Origin: Flavobacteriaceae bacterium
GTDB taxonomy: Bacteria > Bacteroidota > Bacteroidia > Flavobacteriales > Flavobacteriaceae
Assembly (NCBI GenBank): GCA_002694465.1
Contig: NZMG01000054.1
Span: 62,001 to 126,000 of the forward strand
DNA length: 64,000 bases
Reading direction: 5' to 3'
Part shown: piece by piece, positions 25,601 through 33,308 of the stretch
How positions within the stretch are numbered: position 1 is the first letter of the stretch
Layout: every line of letters begins with the position of its first letter
The notes under the pieces: generated by a model
Database searches by the model: none
What the model was told of the DNA's origin: nothing
Seen by the model: only the letters and a program-made list of their open reading frames with translations
Translations under genes and position numbers: made by a program

Positions 25601-25936
25601 TGCATCACTCGTAAACGAAATTTTAGTACCATTTGGGCTAAATCGTGGTTGAATTTCAAAAGGAATTCCTGTTCTAATGGCCTTTGCCTTTCCGCCAGTA
25701 ATAGGCATTGTATAGATATCTCCTAACAAATCGAAAGCAATGGTTTGCCCATTTGGACTTACGTCTAAGTTCATCCAAGTTCCCTCGTTGGTAGTAAAAC
25801 TATGCGGTTTGTAGTTAAAGTCGTCACCTGGGTTGGCAACATCCCATTTTGGTGGTTCTTCTTTCTTGTCCTTCTTTTTTTGTGCCTGAATTGAAAGCGT
25901 TATAGACAAGACAAGAAGTGATAGTAAAATTCTCAT
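22640..25936 (-). CDS. amidohydrolase fused to a TolB-like beta-propeller, secreted
   Basis: 1098 residues with a Sec signal peptide (ILLSLLVLSITLSIQAQ). Residues from about 50 to 640 carry repeated TolB/PD40-type motifs (SPNGTKISFTSDAGG, FSPNGNDIVYVTWND). The C-terminal 430 residues are an amidohydrolase-family (metal-dependent) domain: the first ligand motif VDAHAHIG, later EHNIPVAPVYK and the conserved NMGAHGQLQG before the AATINAAKYIGAGN region. The fusion of propeller plus amidohydrolase is common in Bacteroidota and often linked to degradation of peptides or cyclic amides. The protein ends in an unusual Cys/His tail (DGGCSCHSGHN) that could bind a metal. It starts 42 bp after the YdeI-like gene on the same strand. 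Confidence 0.9.
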   Translation of the reverse strand: MRILLSLLVLSITLSIQAQKKKDKKEEPPKWDVANPGDDFNYKPHSFTTNEGTWMNLDVSPNGQTIAFDLLGDIYTMPITGGKAKAIRTGIPFEIQPRFSPNGTKISFTSDAGGGDNIWVMNVDGSDAKQITKEDFRLLNNAIWTPDGNYLIARKHFTSRRSVGAGEMWQYHITGGSGLQLTKRKNDQQDVNEPFISADGKYLYYSEDIYPGGYFQYNKDPNKQIYAIQRYSFEDGKTETITGGPGGAARPTVSPDGKMLAFVKRVRTKSVLYIHNLETGEEWPIYDSLNKDQQEAWAIFGVYPNFDWMPNNTELVFWSGGKILKININTLAITNIPFEADVTIDLAETVHFNTPIEDTSFTPKMIRQAVTSPNGKTLVFQALGHLWKKELPNGTPQRVTASSDFEFEPSFSPNGNDIVYVTWNDLEKGAIMKVSLQGGTPVKLSSNKGIYRTPSYAPNGSTIVFQKENGNLAQGHSFTKEAGIYTMNANGGNEKKVTENGEFPLFSKDGKRIFLQTGGSYFGALTKKLISVNLNGNDEKEHISSKYANRLVPSPDNNWIAFIHLHKVYIAPLIMSGQSIDLDNKSSFAPISQLTKDAGTSLHWSADSKKVNWTLGDEYFSNDLKDRFTFLPNSPKEVPEMQSQGIKIGLTASVNKPSGKIAFTNVRIITMEGTSVIENGTLVVNQNRIESVGETSKITIPTDAKVYDLKGKTIIPGLVDAHAHIGAFRDGLTVQQNWQFMANLAFGVTTAHDPSANTETVFTLSELQKNGQLVGPRLYSTGFILYGADADIKALVNNLEDARSSIRRTKAFGAKSVKSYNQPRREQRQQVLKAARELGINVVPEGGSTFYHNITMVIDGHTGVEHNIPVAPVYKDVLEIWGKSGTGYTPTLIVNYGGLNGEYYFYQRDNVWENEKLLKFTPRAIIDSRSRHRTMVPKEEYDNGHILVSNTTKALSDAGVKVNMGAHGQLQGLGAHWETWMLAQGGLTPLEALQAATINAAKYIGAGNDIGSLKKGKIADLVILSENPLENIENTQTIEMVMANGRLYDANSMDEIGNHPKKRAPFYWENEKYNQAFPWHEDTQGFMDGGCSCHSGHN

Positions 25937-25978
25937 TGGGTTGGTTTTAGGATAGTTTTTAAAGATAGTTATTTTTAA

Positions 25979-26554
25979 CTAATATGATTGCCTTGATTTT
26001 ATACCGGATTGACAAAGCTGGATTATTTCTTGAATTCTTTTTAATCGCGTTTCCGCTCTCTTGGCTTGAAACAACCAACCCAAATATCCTTTTTGATAAC
26101 TAGGTGCAAAATCTTGATAGTTTTTAAAGGCTTTTGGGTGTAATGCAAAGGCATTCTGAAGATCTTCAGGAATCACTAAATTTTCAACATCATCCATGGC
26201 AGACCAAGTGCCCGTTTTTTTTGCGTGGTGAATCATTTCCCAACCGCTATCATGTATTAAGCCTTCTGCTTCTAATTCTTCAATGTATTTTTTGTTTAAG
26301 GCACTCCAGAAGCTTTTGGGGTTTCTAGGACAAAAATATTGCTGCCTTTTTCCATTGCCCAAACTTTTTACAGTACTATCAATCCAGCCATAGCAAAGCG
26401 CTACTTTTACGGCTTCCTCCCACCGCATCGAAGGGATTTCCATGTCTACTTTATAAAAAATTAAATGAACTCCTTGTGCGTATTCTTTGTGGTAGTCGTG
26501 TAGCCATTCTCGCCACTCAACGTCTCTTGGGAAATACAATTCAGGTTTTTCCAT
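25979..26554 (-). CDS. YdeI/OmpD-associated family protein
   Basis: 191 residues. The family opening is FPRDVEWREWLHDYHKEYAQ, with the conserved block EEAVKVALCYGWIDSTVK, then FCPRNPKSFWSALNKKYIEE and a C-terminal Lys/Arg-rich helix (RAETRLKRIQEI). The family is widespread and has been linked to resistance to antimicrobial peptides, but the mechanism is unresolved. Its start codon overlaps the stop of the M1 peptidase gene by one base (TAATG), so it is translationally coupled to it. Cytoplasmic. Confidence 0.86.
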   Translation of the reverse strand: MEKPELYFPRDVEWREWLHDYHKEYAQGVHLIFYKVDMEIPSMRWEEAVKVALCYGWIDSTVKSLGNGKRQQYFCPRNPKSFWSALNKKYIEELEAEGLIHDSGWEMIHHAKKTGTWSAMDDVENLVIPEDLQNAFALHPKAFKNYQDFAPSYQKGYLGWLFQAKRAETRLKRIQEIIQLCQSGIKSRQSY

Positions 26555-28179
26555 TAGGTTTTCAATGCTTCGGATTCAACATAAAAGTCGGGCTTGATAC
26601 TCGCAGATTCAATAGTGGATTTAAATTCTTTGCTTTTCCATTCCGAAGTAGGGAAAATCCATTCTTCCTTTCCATTGATCACCATGATAACAGGCATATC
26701 AAATTTTTCAATGATGTTGGAATACCTGAACGAAAGTGTATTCTCTATAATTTTGTATTCCACTTTCGGAATCATAGTCGTTCTAAGATATTGCTGCCAA
26801 AATTCGGTTAAATCAATTCCAGATTGCTTACTAATATACTCTTCCACCTGCTTGCTTGTAACCGTTTGATGGTAAAAGGCTGTATTTAATCCTCGAAGAA
26901 TACTACGCCATTTCTCATCGTCTTCCAGTAATTGTCGTAGTGTATGTAAAATGTTTGCCCCTTTGTAATACATATCACTACTACCACTGTGACTTACATT
27001 ATAGGTGCCAATGACAGGACGATCATTACGAATTATTTTACGAGTCCCTACCACATATTCGCTGGAGGCTTCTTTTCCGAAGTGATAATCCAAATATAAA
27101 TTTTCAGAATAGGCGGTAAATCCTTCGTGAATCCACATATCGGCGACATCTTTATTGGTAATATTATTGGCAAACCACTCGTGTCCTGCTTCATGGATAA
27201 TGATAAAATCGAATTTTAATCCCCAACCCGAGCCACTTAAATCGTTTCCTAAATAACCATTTCCATAGCCATTTCCATAGGTTACACTGCTTTGGTGCTC
27301 CATTCCTAAATAAGGTACTTCTACAAGCTTAAAACTGTCTTCATAAAAAGGGTATGGGCCAAACCAATGCTCAAAAGCCTTCATCATCATGGGGGCTTGT
27401 TTAAATTGGGCTTTTGCTTTTGCTTCATTTTCACGAAGCACCCAATAATCCATATCGAGTTCCCCTTTTTCTCCCTTATATTTTTCTGAAAAATGTACGT
27501 AATCTCCAATATTCACATTAATTGCGTAGTTATTAATCGGGTTCACCACCTTCCAAGTCCATGTTTTTTTGCCTCCCATTTCTTCTGAATTTATAAGTCT
27601 TCCATTACCTACAGCTACAACATTTGAAGGGGCTGTAATTTCAAGATTTACCCCTTTGTCGGGTTCGTCAGCAGGGTGGTCCTTATTAGGCCACCAAATA
27701 CTGGAACCAATCCCTTGATTTGAATTGGCAATAAAATGATTTCCTTGACTGTCTTTTCGCCAAGTAAAACCGCCATCCCATGGCGGATTTCGAGCCACCT
27801 TGGGCGTTCCTGAAAATTGAACGGTTAGTGTGTTAGTAGTTCCCTTTTTTTGTTTTTCTTTTAATTTAATAAAATGAGCGCTTCCTTCTGAAGTAAATGA
27901 AAGCTCCTTGCCTTTTTGAGTCACTTTTTCAATCTTCATGGGCATTTGCAAATCAATTTGCATTACCTCTTTCGATTCTAGCACTGTGTAAGTAATGGTG
28001 TTGACCCCTTGTATGGATTGTTTCTCTGGAAATACTTCCACCGAAAGATTATACTGCCGTAAATCCCACCATGCTCTTTCCGGAGTGATGCTACCGCGTA
28101 GGGTATCTTGTTTTGTAAATTGTGCTTGTACTGAAAGTGCGAAACTTAAAAATACAATTAAACTTAAAATCTTTTTCAT
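26554..28179 (-). CDS. M1-family zinc aminopeptidase, secreted
   Basis: 541 residues with a signal peptide (MKKILSLIVFLSFALSVQAQ). The zinc site HEAGH (H329, E330, H333) with E352 in MWIHEGF is intact. The exopeptidase motif is GMEHQ (292-296) in place of the usual GAMEN, a variant seen in other secreted M1 enzymes. Further blocks such as YYKGANILHTLRQ complete the catalytic domain. It probably trims N-terminal residues from peptides in the periplasm. It lies 2 bp after the M28 peptidase gene and overlaps the next gene by one base, giving a four-gene peptide-hydrolysis operon (TolB-like, M28, M1, YdeI-like). Confidence 0.92.
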   Translation of the reverse strand: MKKILSLIVFLSFALSVQAQFTKQDTLRGSITPERAWWDLRQYNLSVEVFPEKQSIQGVNTITYTVLESKEVMQIDLQMPMKIEKVTQKGKELSFTSEGSAHFIKLKEKQKKGTTNTLTVQFSGTPKVARNPPWDGGFTWRKDSQGNHFIANSNQGIGSSIWWPNKDHPADEPDKGVNLEITAPSNVVAVGNGRLINSEEMGGKKTWTWKVVNPINNYAINVNIGDYVHFSEKYKGEKGELDMDYWVLRENEAKAKAQFKQAPMMMKAFEHWFGPYPFYEDSFKLVEVPYLGMEHQSSVTYGNGYGNGYLGNDLSGSGWGLKFDFIIIHEAGHEWFANNITNKDVADMWIHEGFTAYSENLYLDYHFGKEASSEYVVGTRKIIRNDRPVIGTYNVSHSGSSDMYYKGANILHTLRQLLEDDEKWRSILRGLNTAFYHQTVTSKQVEEYISKQSGIDLTEFWQQYLRTTMIPKVEYKIIENTLSFRYSNIIEKFDMPVIMVINGKEEWIFPTSEWKSKEFKSTIESASIKPDFYVESEALKT

Positions 28180-28181
28180 AA

Positions 28182-29549
28182 TTATTTTAATATTGAATTT
28201 GGAAATACAACGACGCTTTCGTGACCGTCTTTACTAACTGAGGCCACCCCAAAAAAGAAATTATCAATAACAATTCCTTCTAAAGTAAATTCAGAAACAT
28301 CACCTACATATCTGCTATAGTCCCAGGTAGGGGAAGTGGTGTCTCGCCAATAAATTATATAACCTTTGGCTCCGTCCACTTTATCCCATTTTAATTTGGC
28401 TGAAGGCACTACAATGCCTCCAATAGCTACATTTTTTGGAGCAGGAGGTGCCCACGCCAAACATGCCAAATTAATAGCATTTATAGCCGTCAGTTTTTTG
28501 GCATATTCAAAATTGACAAACTTTAATTTATCGCCGTATTCAATACCATTTTCCGTACGGATGTCTTGATGTTGCTGGGTGTAATTTTCGTGTGCTTCCA
28601 TAATTCTAATGCCTGCAAAACCAGCATCGTTAAACGGACGGTGATGACCCCCACGACCAAAACGGTCCAAACGATAGATCATCATGGGGTTCATTTCGGG
28701 CATATAGGTTTTGGTTGTTGTATAGACGTACCGCGCCAATTGTCTCGAAATGCCATCTACTTCGCCACCATAAAATCGACGGGCATTGCGTTCTCTATCG
28801 GTTTCGGTGGGAGGGACGGGTTCGCTAAAAATTCTAAAATCACGATTACTTTCAACGCCATCTACACCGGTGGTGTTTCCTATCATATCGTTGTTAAAAA
28901 TCCCTATGATTTCCATGCCGTTTTGTTTGGCGTATTCGGCAAAACCTTTTCCGCCAAAGAGTCCTTGTTCTTCGCCGCTTAGGCCAAGGTAGATGATGCT
29001 ATTTTCAAAAGTGTAGTTACTTAAAACTCTTGCAGCTTCTAGGGTGCCTGCCATTCCGCTGGCATTGTCATTGGCTCCTGGAGCATCGTCGGTATAATTA
29101 TTAGGGTCGCTAATTCGGGAATCGATATCGCCACTCATAATAATATATCGATTGGGGTATTTGGTACCCTTTTGTACAGCCACCACATTTACCACCCAAA
29201 CATCTTTGGTGATGCGGTTATTTTCTCCTGCTTTTACTAAATCTTTCTGAAAAAACACTTCCAAACAGTCGTTACAATCTTTTGAAATGGCTTCAAATTC
29301 TTTTTTAATCCATCGTCGGGCAGCACCTATACCTCGTGTGTTGGAAACTGTATCACTTAGAGTATGTCGCGTTCCAAAATTGGCAAGCGTGGTGATGTCT
29401 TTTTCAATTCGTTGGGAAGAAACTTCAGAAATGATATCGTACAATCGGGTTTCGGTTTGGGAATATCCCAAACTTAGTCCGAAAAAAGTGAGAATCAATA
29501 AAAACATCCCCCTTGTTCCCCCTTCAAAGGGGGATATAAATACTTTCAT
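28182..29549 (-). CDS. M28-family metallopeptidase with C-terminal FnIII-like domain, secreted
   Basis: 455 residues from the first ATG. M28 metal-site motifs are SGDIDSR, DDAPGANDNASGM and SGEEQGLFGGKGFAEY, and a late His block (GGHHRPFNDAGF). The first motif has Asp where many relatives have His (GHxDS-type), so metal binding there is altered or conserved only in this subgroup. The end looks like a fibronectin type III domain (KWDKVDGAKGYIIYWRD). The first ATG gives an extension that is encoded by a REP-like repeat; the internal ATG at 29507 opens MFLLILTFFGLSLGYSQ, a good signal peptide, so translation may really begin there. In an operon with the M1 peptidase. Confidence 0.88.
   Translation of the reverse strand: MKVFISPFEGGTRGMFLLILTFFGLSLGYSQTETRLYDIISEVSSQRIEKDITTLANFGTRHTLSDTVSNTRGIGAARRWIKKEFEAISKDCNDCLEVFFQKDLVKAGENNRITKDVWVVNVVAVQKGTKYPNRYIIMSGDIDSRISDPNNYTDDAPGANDNASGMAGTLEAARVLSNYTFENSIIYLGLSGEEQGLFGGKGFAEYAKQNGMEIIGIFNNDMIGNTTGVDGVESNRDFRIFSEPVPPTETDRERNARRFYGGEVDGISRQLARYVYTTTKTYMPEMNPMMIYRLDRFGRGGHHRPFNDAGFAGIRIMEAHENYTQQHQDIRTENGIEYGDKLKFVNFEYAKKLTAINAINLACLAWAPPAPKNVAIGGIVVPSAKLKWDKVDGAKGYIIYWRDTTSPTWDYSRYVGDVSEFTLEGIVIDNFFFGVASVSKDGHESVVVFPNSILK
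29503..29536. repeat. CCCCCTTxxAAGGGGG repeat overlapping the M28 gene start
   Basis: On the plus strand CATCCCCCTTG at 29505-29515 is followed by TTCCCCCTTCAAAGGGGGAT at 29516-29535, including the 5-bp hairpin CCCCC/GGGGG. Short G/C-rich hairpin repeats of this kind are scattered through Bacteroidota genomes. Here it covers the start of the M28 peptidase gene, so part of it is translated. Confidence 0.55.
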
Positions 29550-29553
29550 AAAT

Positions 29554-30441
29554 TTATTTTTTTGTTTCAGCTACGAAAGCTAATTTAGTGCCATTAGGGC
29601 TTATGGACAAACGTGTAATATTCGTAATTCCTTTTTCAGAAAAATCGGCGATTTTATTCCAATCGCCATTTCCGAATAGGTCATATAAAAAAAGTTGTGC
29701 GCCGCTTCCTATGATGATTTTATAATCGGTTATCCAGAAATAATCCTCAATGCCAATGGGTAACTGGTACACAAAAAAACTTTCTAAAGTCTCCATATCT
29801 AGCTGATATACATCAAAATTGCCTTCCTCGTTTTTAGCGGTATAACTCGTGGCTTTTGTATCGGGAATGGTGTGAATAGAACGCCCACTTCCTTTCAGTA
29901 ATTTGTAGCTATTTCCTTCTGTAAGGTCATAGACTACCAAGTGCAAATCGTCTCCTTCAATTACGGAACTTACCACAGTATGTTCATTGTAAAGCGTGTA
30001 ATAGGCAACAACCAAATCTGGAATAAATTCCTCCGATGTACCCGCTTCGGTATAGCGATACAAACGTTGTTTCCCATCAGGATCAAGGCGAACTGCTGTA
30101 ATATCGTTACTATTGGGGACAGGCTGTGGTGAGTATTCGCCTCCTTCCGTTTTGGCGTTGAAGTACTTCTCGGTATTTTCTGAAAGATTCAAAACACTTA
30201 TATCGGTTTGCCCACCATGAGTTCTTGCATAGAGTAGGGTGGTATCATCTTTAAAATACGGCTGATTGTCATACCCCTCATTATTTGAAATATTTCTGAA
30301 GTTCTCAAACGAAAAACCTTGGTCTGTTTCCTGAATGTCAACGAGATAGACATCGGTTTCTCCTTGAGCAAAAAAAAGGGTGGTGGTTAAAGAGAAAAGG
30401 AAAAAGAGAAATAATTGTGGGAACCTAAATAACTTATGCAT
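29554..30441 (-). CDS. secreted TolB-like WD40/PD40 protein
   Basis: 295 residues with a signal peptide (FLFFLFSLTTTLFFAQG). The mature part has beta-propeller-like blades such as YSPQPVPNSNDITAVRLDPDG and, near the end, LSISPNGTKLAFVAETKK. These PD40-like repeats usually mediate protein contacts in the periplasm. It is the first gene of the operon with the M28 and M1 peptidases, whose first start lies 4 bp after its stop. Function unknown; a sensor or scaffold for the peptidases is an inference from position. Confidence 0.8.
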   Translation of the reverse strand: MHKLFRFPQLFLFFLFSLTTTLFFAQGETDVYLVDIQETDQGFSFENFRNISNNEGYDNQPYFKDDTTLLYARTHGGQTDISVLNLSENTEKYFNAKTEGGEYSPQPVPNSNDITAVRLDPDGKQRLYRYTEAGTSEEFIPDLVVAYYTLYNEHTVVSSVIEGDDLHLVVYDLTEGNSYKLLKGSGRSIHTIPDTKATSYTAKNEEGNFDVYQLDMETLESFFVYQLPIGIEDYFWITDYKIIIGSGAQLFLYDLFGNGDWNKIADFSEKGITNITRLSISPNGTKLAFVAETKK

Positions 30442-30547
30442 TAATTAATTTTATAGTTTTATATTAGAACTTCAGAACCCTAAAGATACCATAAAAATTA
30501 ATTCAGAAAGTATTCAAATACAACTTACAGGGCCTTCGGGAATCCAG

Positions 30548-31474
30548 ATGGAAGTAACCAATTATGGTGCCACACTCATGCGATTGCAAGTCCCAAATGC
30601 GAAAGGAAAATTAATTGATGTGGTGGTAGGACTTCCCAAAGCCGAAGCCTACACGTCTTCCCATTACCAACAATATAATTACTGTCTAGGTGCTACCATT
30701 GGGCGCTATGCAGGGCGAATTAGCAAGGGAGGTTTTACTTTGAACAACACTTTGTATCCTCTTAAAGATGAAATTACACTTCACGGTGGCAACAACGGTT
30801 TTGATACGCAACTCTGGAATGTCGAGGAGGTGGTGGAAACGGATCATCCCTATGTGCTGTTCTCTTTGGAAAGCAAGGCTGGAGCTAGTGGCTTTCCAGG
30901 AAATTTGAAAGTTTTTGCTAAGTATCAATTACTAGCCAATAGGTTGCAAATAACCTATACTGCTACCACCGATGCTCCTACGGTACTTAACCTTACCAAT
31001 CATTCTTATTTTAATTTGGATGGAACAGGAAGTGTGAATGGTAATCGACTATTTATAAACAGCGACCACCTATTAGAAACTAACGAGCGACTTGTCCCAA
31101 CGGGACGATTGCTAAATGTAAAAGACACGCCCTTTGACTATACCAAGCCTACAACGCTTCACTTTAATGGGCATTACGGACTCGATACTCCTTTTGTTTT
31201 GAAAGAGGGAGACGTTAAAGCCACCTTATTTTCTGAAACTTCGGGAATTGAAATGCAGGTAACGACCAATCAACCTAGTTTGGTATTATTTACACCGCAA
31301 GATTTCCCCGAAATGGGATTACGAAATTATGAATCCTTTGCAACATTTCCTGCCATTTGTTTAGAGTGCCAAAACTTCCCTGATGCACCCAACCAAACCC
31401 ATTTCCCTTCTGCTGTGTTACTTCCTGGCGAAACCTATGTTAATGAAATAGGTTATTCCTTTAAAATGAGCTAA
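30548..31474 (+). CDS. galM: aldose 1-epimerase (galM), N-terminus uncertain
   Basis: 308 residues from the ATG at 30548, with the conserved core: TNYGATLMRLQVPN, the catalytic His (LHGGNNGFD), NLTNHSYFNLDG and the catalytic Glu in ICLECQNFPDAPNQT. The enzyme interconverts alpha and beta anomers of sugars. The frame stays open upstream to 30449, and codons immediately before the ATG (IQIQLTGPSGIQ) continue the expected N-terminal strand of the family, but no ATG, GTG or TTG lies between 30449 and 30548. Either translation begins at an unusual codon such as ATT, or the N-terminal strand is lost. Cytoplasmic; stands alone. Confidence 0.85.
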   Translation: MEVTNYGATLMRLQVPNAKGKLIDVVVGLPKAEAYTSSHYQQYNYCLGATIGRYAGRISKGGFTLNNTLYPLKDEITLHGGNNGFDTQLWNVEEVVETDHPYVLFSLESKAGASGFPGNLKVFAKYQLLANRLQITYTATTDAPTVLNLTNHSYFNLDGTGSVNGNRLFINSDHLLETNERLVPTGRLLNVKDTPFDYTKPTTLHFNGHYGLDTPFVLKEGDVKATLFSETSGIEMQVTTNQPSLVLFTPQDFPEMGLRNYESFATFPAICLECQNFPDAPNQTHFPSAVLLPGETYVNEIGYSFKMS

Positions 31475-31475
31475 T

Positions 31476-31491
31476 TACGTATAAATACGTA
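31476..31491. promoter_or_regulatory. interrupted palindrome upstream of the CTQ-enzyme cluster
   Basis: TACGTAT-AA-ATACGTA is a 7+2+7 perfect inverted repeat immediately after the galM stop and 117 bp upstream of the haem lipoprotein gene. Such symmetric sites often bind dimeric regulators. No regulator has been assigned, and it lies near the end of galM, so a second role is possible. Confidence 0.45.
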
Positions 31492-31608
31492 TGGTATTTC
31501 CCATTTTTAACTAGCAACTTTGTTGTACTGACAAAAAAATATTCAGTAGTACGCTAAAATTCTCCCCGCTGGCGTAAGAAAATGTAGCTCATTTAAAAAT
31601 ACTCTCTT

Positions 31609-33288
31609 ATGAAGAAGTCTTCTATTATTAGTATCACTATTCTTACTTTGTCGCTTTTTCTTTTTGCCCAATGCAAGGATGGTAAGGAATCGAAAAAATT
31701 TTCCGAATTAGCTCAATTTGAAGGCGTTTTGGATACTTCCATTACTGTTTCATCCAACGTGCCTGCAGACCTTCCTAGTGGGGCTATGAATGCCTCTTTA
31801 GCTGAAGCCGCCAACTTTGCTTGGAACGAATTTATAGCACTAAACTGGCCAGCCGTATCACAAACAGGAGCCAAAAACACACGCGATGTTCCAGATGGGT
31901 CTAAATTCTTTGGAGACCAAAGTGTGCCTTTGGTTTGGCATACGTATCGGTCTAAAGTGGAAATGTATCCTTGGAAAAATTTACCAAATGGAACAACGCT
32001 TCAAGGCGACACTCTATTGGTTTATAATTATGATGCAAAACCAAAGTATTTCTACAAAGATTCCATCCCGCCTTGTGCAAGTGCAAGTAGCGATGTAGCC
32101 TTTATCAATCTTGATGAGACTTCCGAAATTTCACTAAATTTTATGTTCGCTGGGATTAATCCAAAGACTCCTACCGCGACCAATTCGTCTCCTCAACTGG
32201 TACGCTTTCTTGCCAAAGGAAACCGAACTTATTTCGATTATATCACTAGTAAAAGTTACTTTAATCATGGTGGTGATTACTATGATGCCATCATCAATTA
32301 CTCCAACGCGGTAGCCACAGATACCGTGGCAACAGATAGTACCGTGTTTTTTCCTACAGGTACCGTCATGCTTAAAGCCGCTTGGCGATTACTAACATCA
32401 AAAGATAGCATCAATCAATATCACACTACCAAAGTGCGCTATTATGAAAAGAAAAATGGCAATCCATGTTATTATGAGGACGCCACTTGGGGATTAATAG
32501 CCTTACATATTGTTCATAAAACACCCACTGCGCCTTATTTTACTTTTGCCACCTTTGAGCAGAAAGACAATATTTTAACTACAGATGGGAAACCGGTGGA
32601 AGATGCCAATGGAAATGTCATCAATCCGTTTACAGATGCTACGACACCGGTGGTAAGTCATACCGATTCCCCCTCAGGGACCACGACTACTATTTCAGAT
32701 CCCTATTGCGATGCCAATGATAGTAGATTGTATTACCAAAACACGGCGGCTGGTCTTCCAAGTGACGGAAGTATTTGTGTGAATGGTCGTTACCACAACA
32801 TACCTCAAGCTATTATTAATGCCAATAAAGCCGCACATAATGCTTTTAAAGCGTATAACAATGCTAATGGGGTTACTTCTTCTCCTTGGGAAAATTATAA
32901 GCTGGTTAATATCCAGTATAAGCCTTTTAATTTTAATGAGATTGATAGCAAAAACAATTTATTAAGTACCTATTTCCAAGCCAATATTGTGGTGGAAACC
33001 AACTATACCCTTCAAAAGTTTGCGGGGCAACAAATTGCTACTGGAAATGAAGCAGGGCAAACGTCAAATTTTGCAGGAGGGCAGCCTTTTTACAATGTTC
33101 ATTTGCCCAATGGCAATAGCTACGACAAAATAAATATGGGTGGATGTATGGGGTGTCATGGAAATGCCCAATTTTCAGGAAATGATTTCAGTTTTATGCT
33201 ACGAGGAGGTCCGGTCATTGAGCCCGATGTGCCAGAGTTCGACAGTATTAATGTGGCAAAACTTGTTAAAAAATATAGATTCTATTAA
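31609..33288 (+). CDS. haem c lipoprotein adjoining a LodA-type enzyme
   Basis: 559 residues with a lipoprotein signal (FLFAQC). One CxxCH haem-attachment motif, CMGCH at 513-517, is found near the C-terminus, just before NAQFSGNDFSFMLRGGP, where the Met could be the sixth haem ligand. The preceding 500 residues are a conserved domain with FAWNEFIALNWPAVS, YHSK-like tyrosine-rich blocks and the closing HLPNGNSYDKINMGGCMG. I cannot assign the large domain to a named family. It ends 20 bp before the LodA-like gene, so the two are almost certainly co-transcribed. A haem c carrier beside a tryptophylquinone enzyme suggests an electron acceptor, as in quinohaemoprotein amine dehydrogenases. That role is inferred. 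Confidence 0.75.
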   Translation: MKKSSIISITILTLSLFLFAQCKDGKESKKFSELAQFEGVLDTSITVSSNVPADLPSGAMNASLAEAANFAWNEFIALNWPAVSQTGAKNTRDVPDGSKFFGDQSVPLVWHTYRSKVEMYPWKNLPNGTTLQGDTLLVYNYDAKPKYFYKDSIPPCASASSDVAFINLDETSEISLNFMFAGINPKTPTATNSSPQLVRFLAKGNRTYFDYITSKSYFNHGGDYYDAIINYSNAVATDTVATDSTVFFPTGTVMLKAAWRLLTSKDSINQYHTTKVRYYEKKNGNPCYYEDATWGLIALHIVHKTPTAPYFTFATFEQKDNILTTDGKPVEDANGNVINPFTDATTPVVSHTDSPSGTTTTISDPYCDANDSRLYYQNTAAGLPSDGSICVNGRYHNIPQAIINANKAAHNAFKAYNNANGVTSSPWENYKLVNIQYKPFNFNEIDSKNNLLSTYFQANIVVETNYTLQKFAGQQIATGNEAGQTSNFAGGQPFYNVHLPNGNSYDKINMGGCMGCHGNAQFSGNDFSFMLRGGPVIEPDVPEFDSINVAKLVKKYRFY

Positions 33289-33308
33289 TCAGTAAACTTT
33301 TTTAAGTT

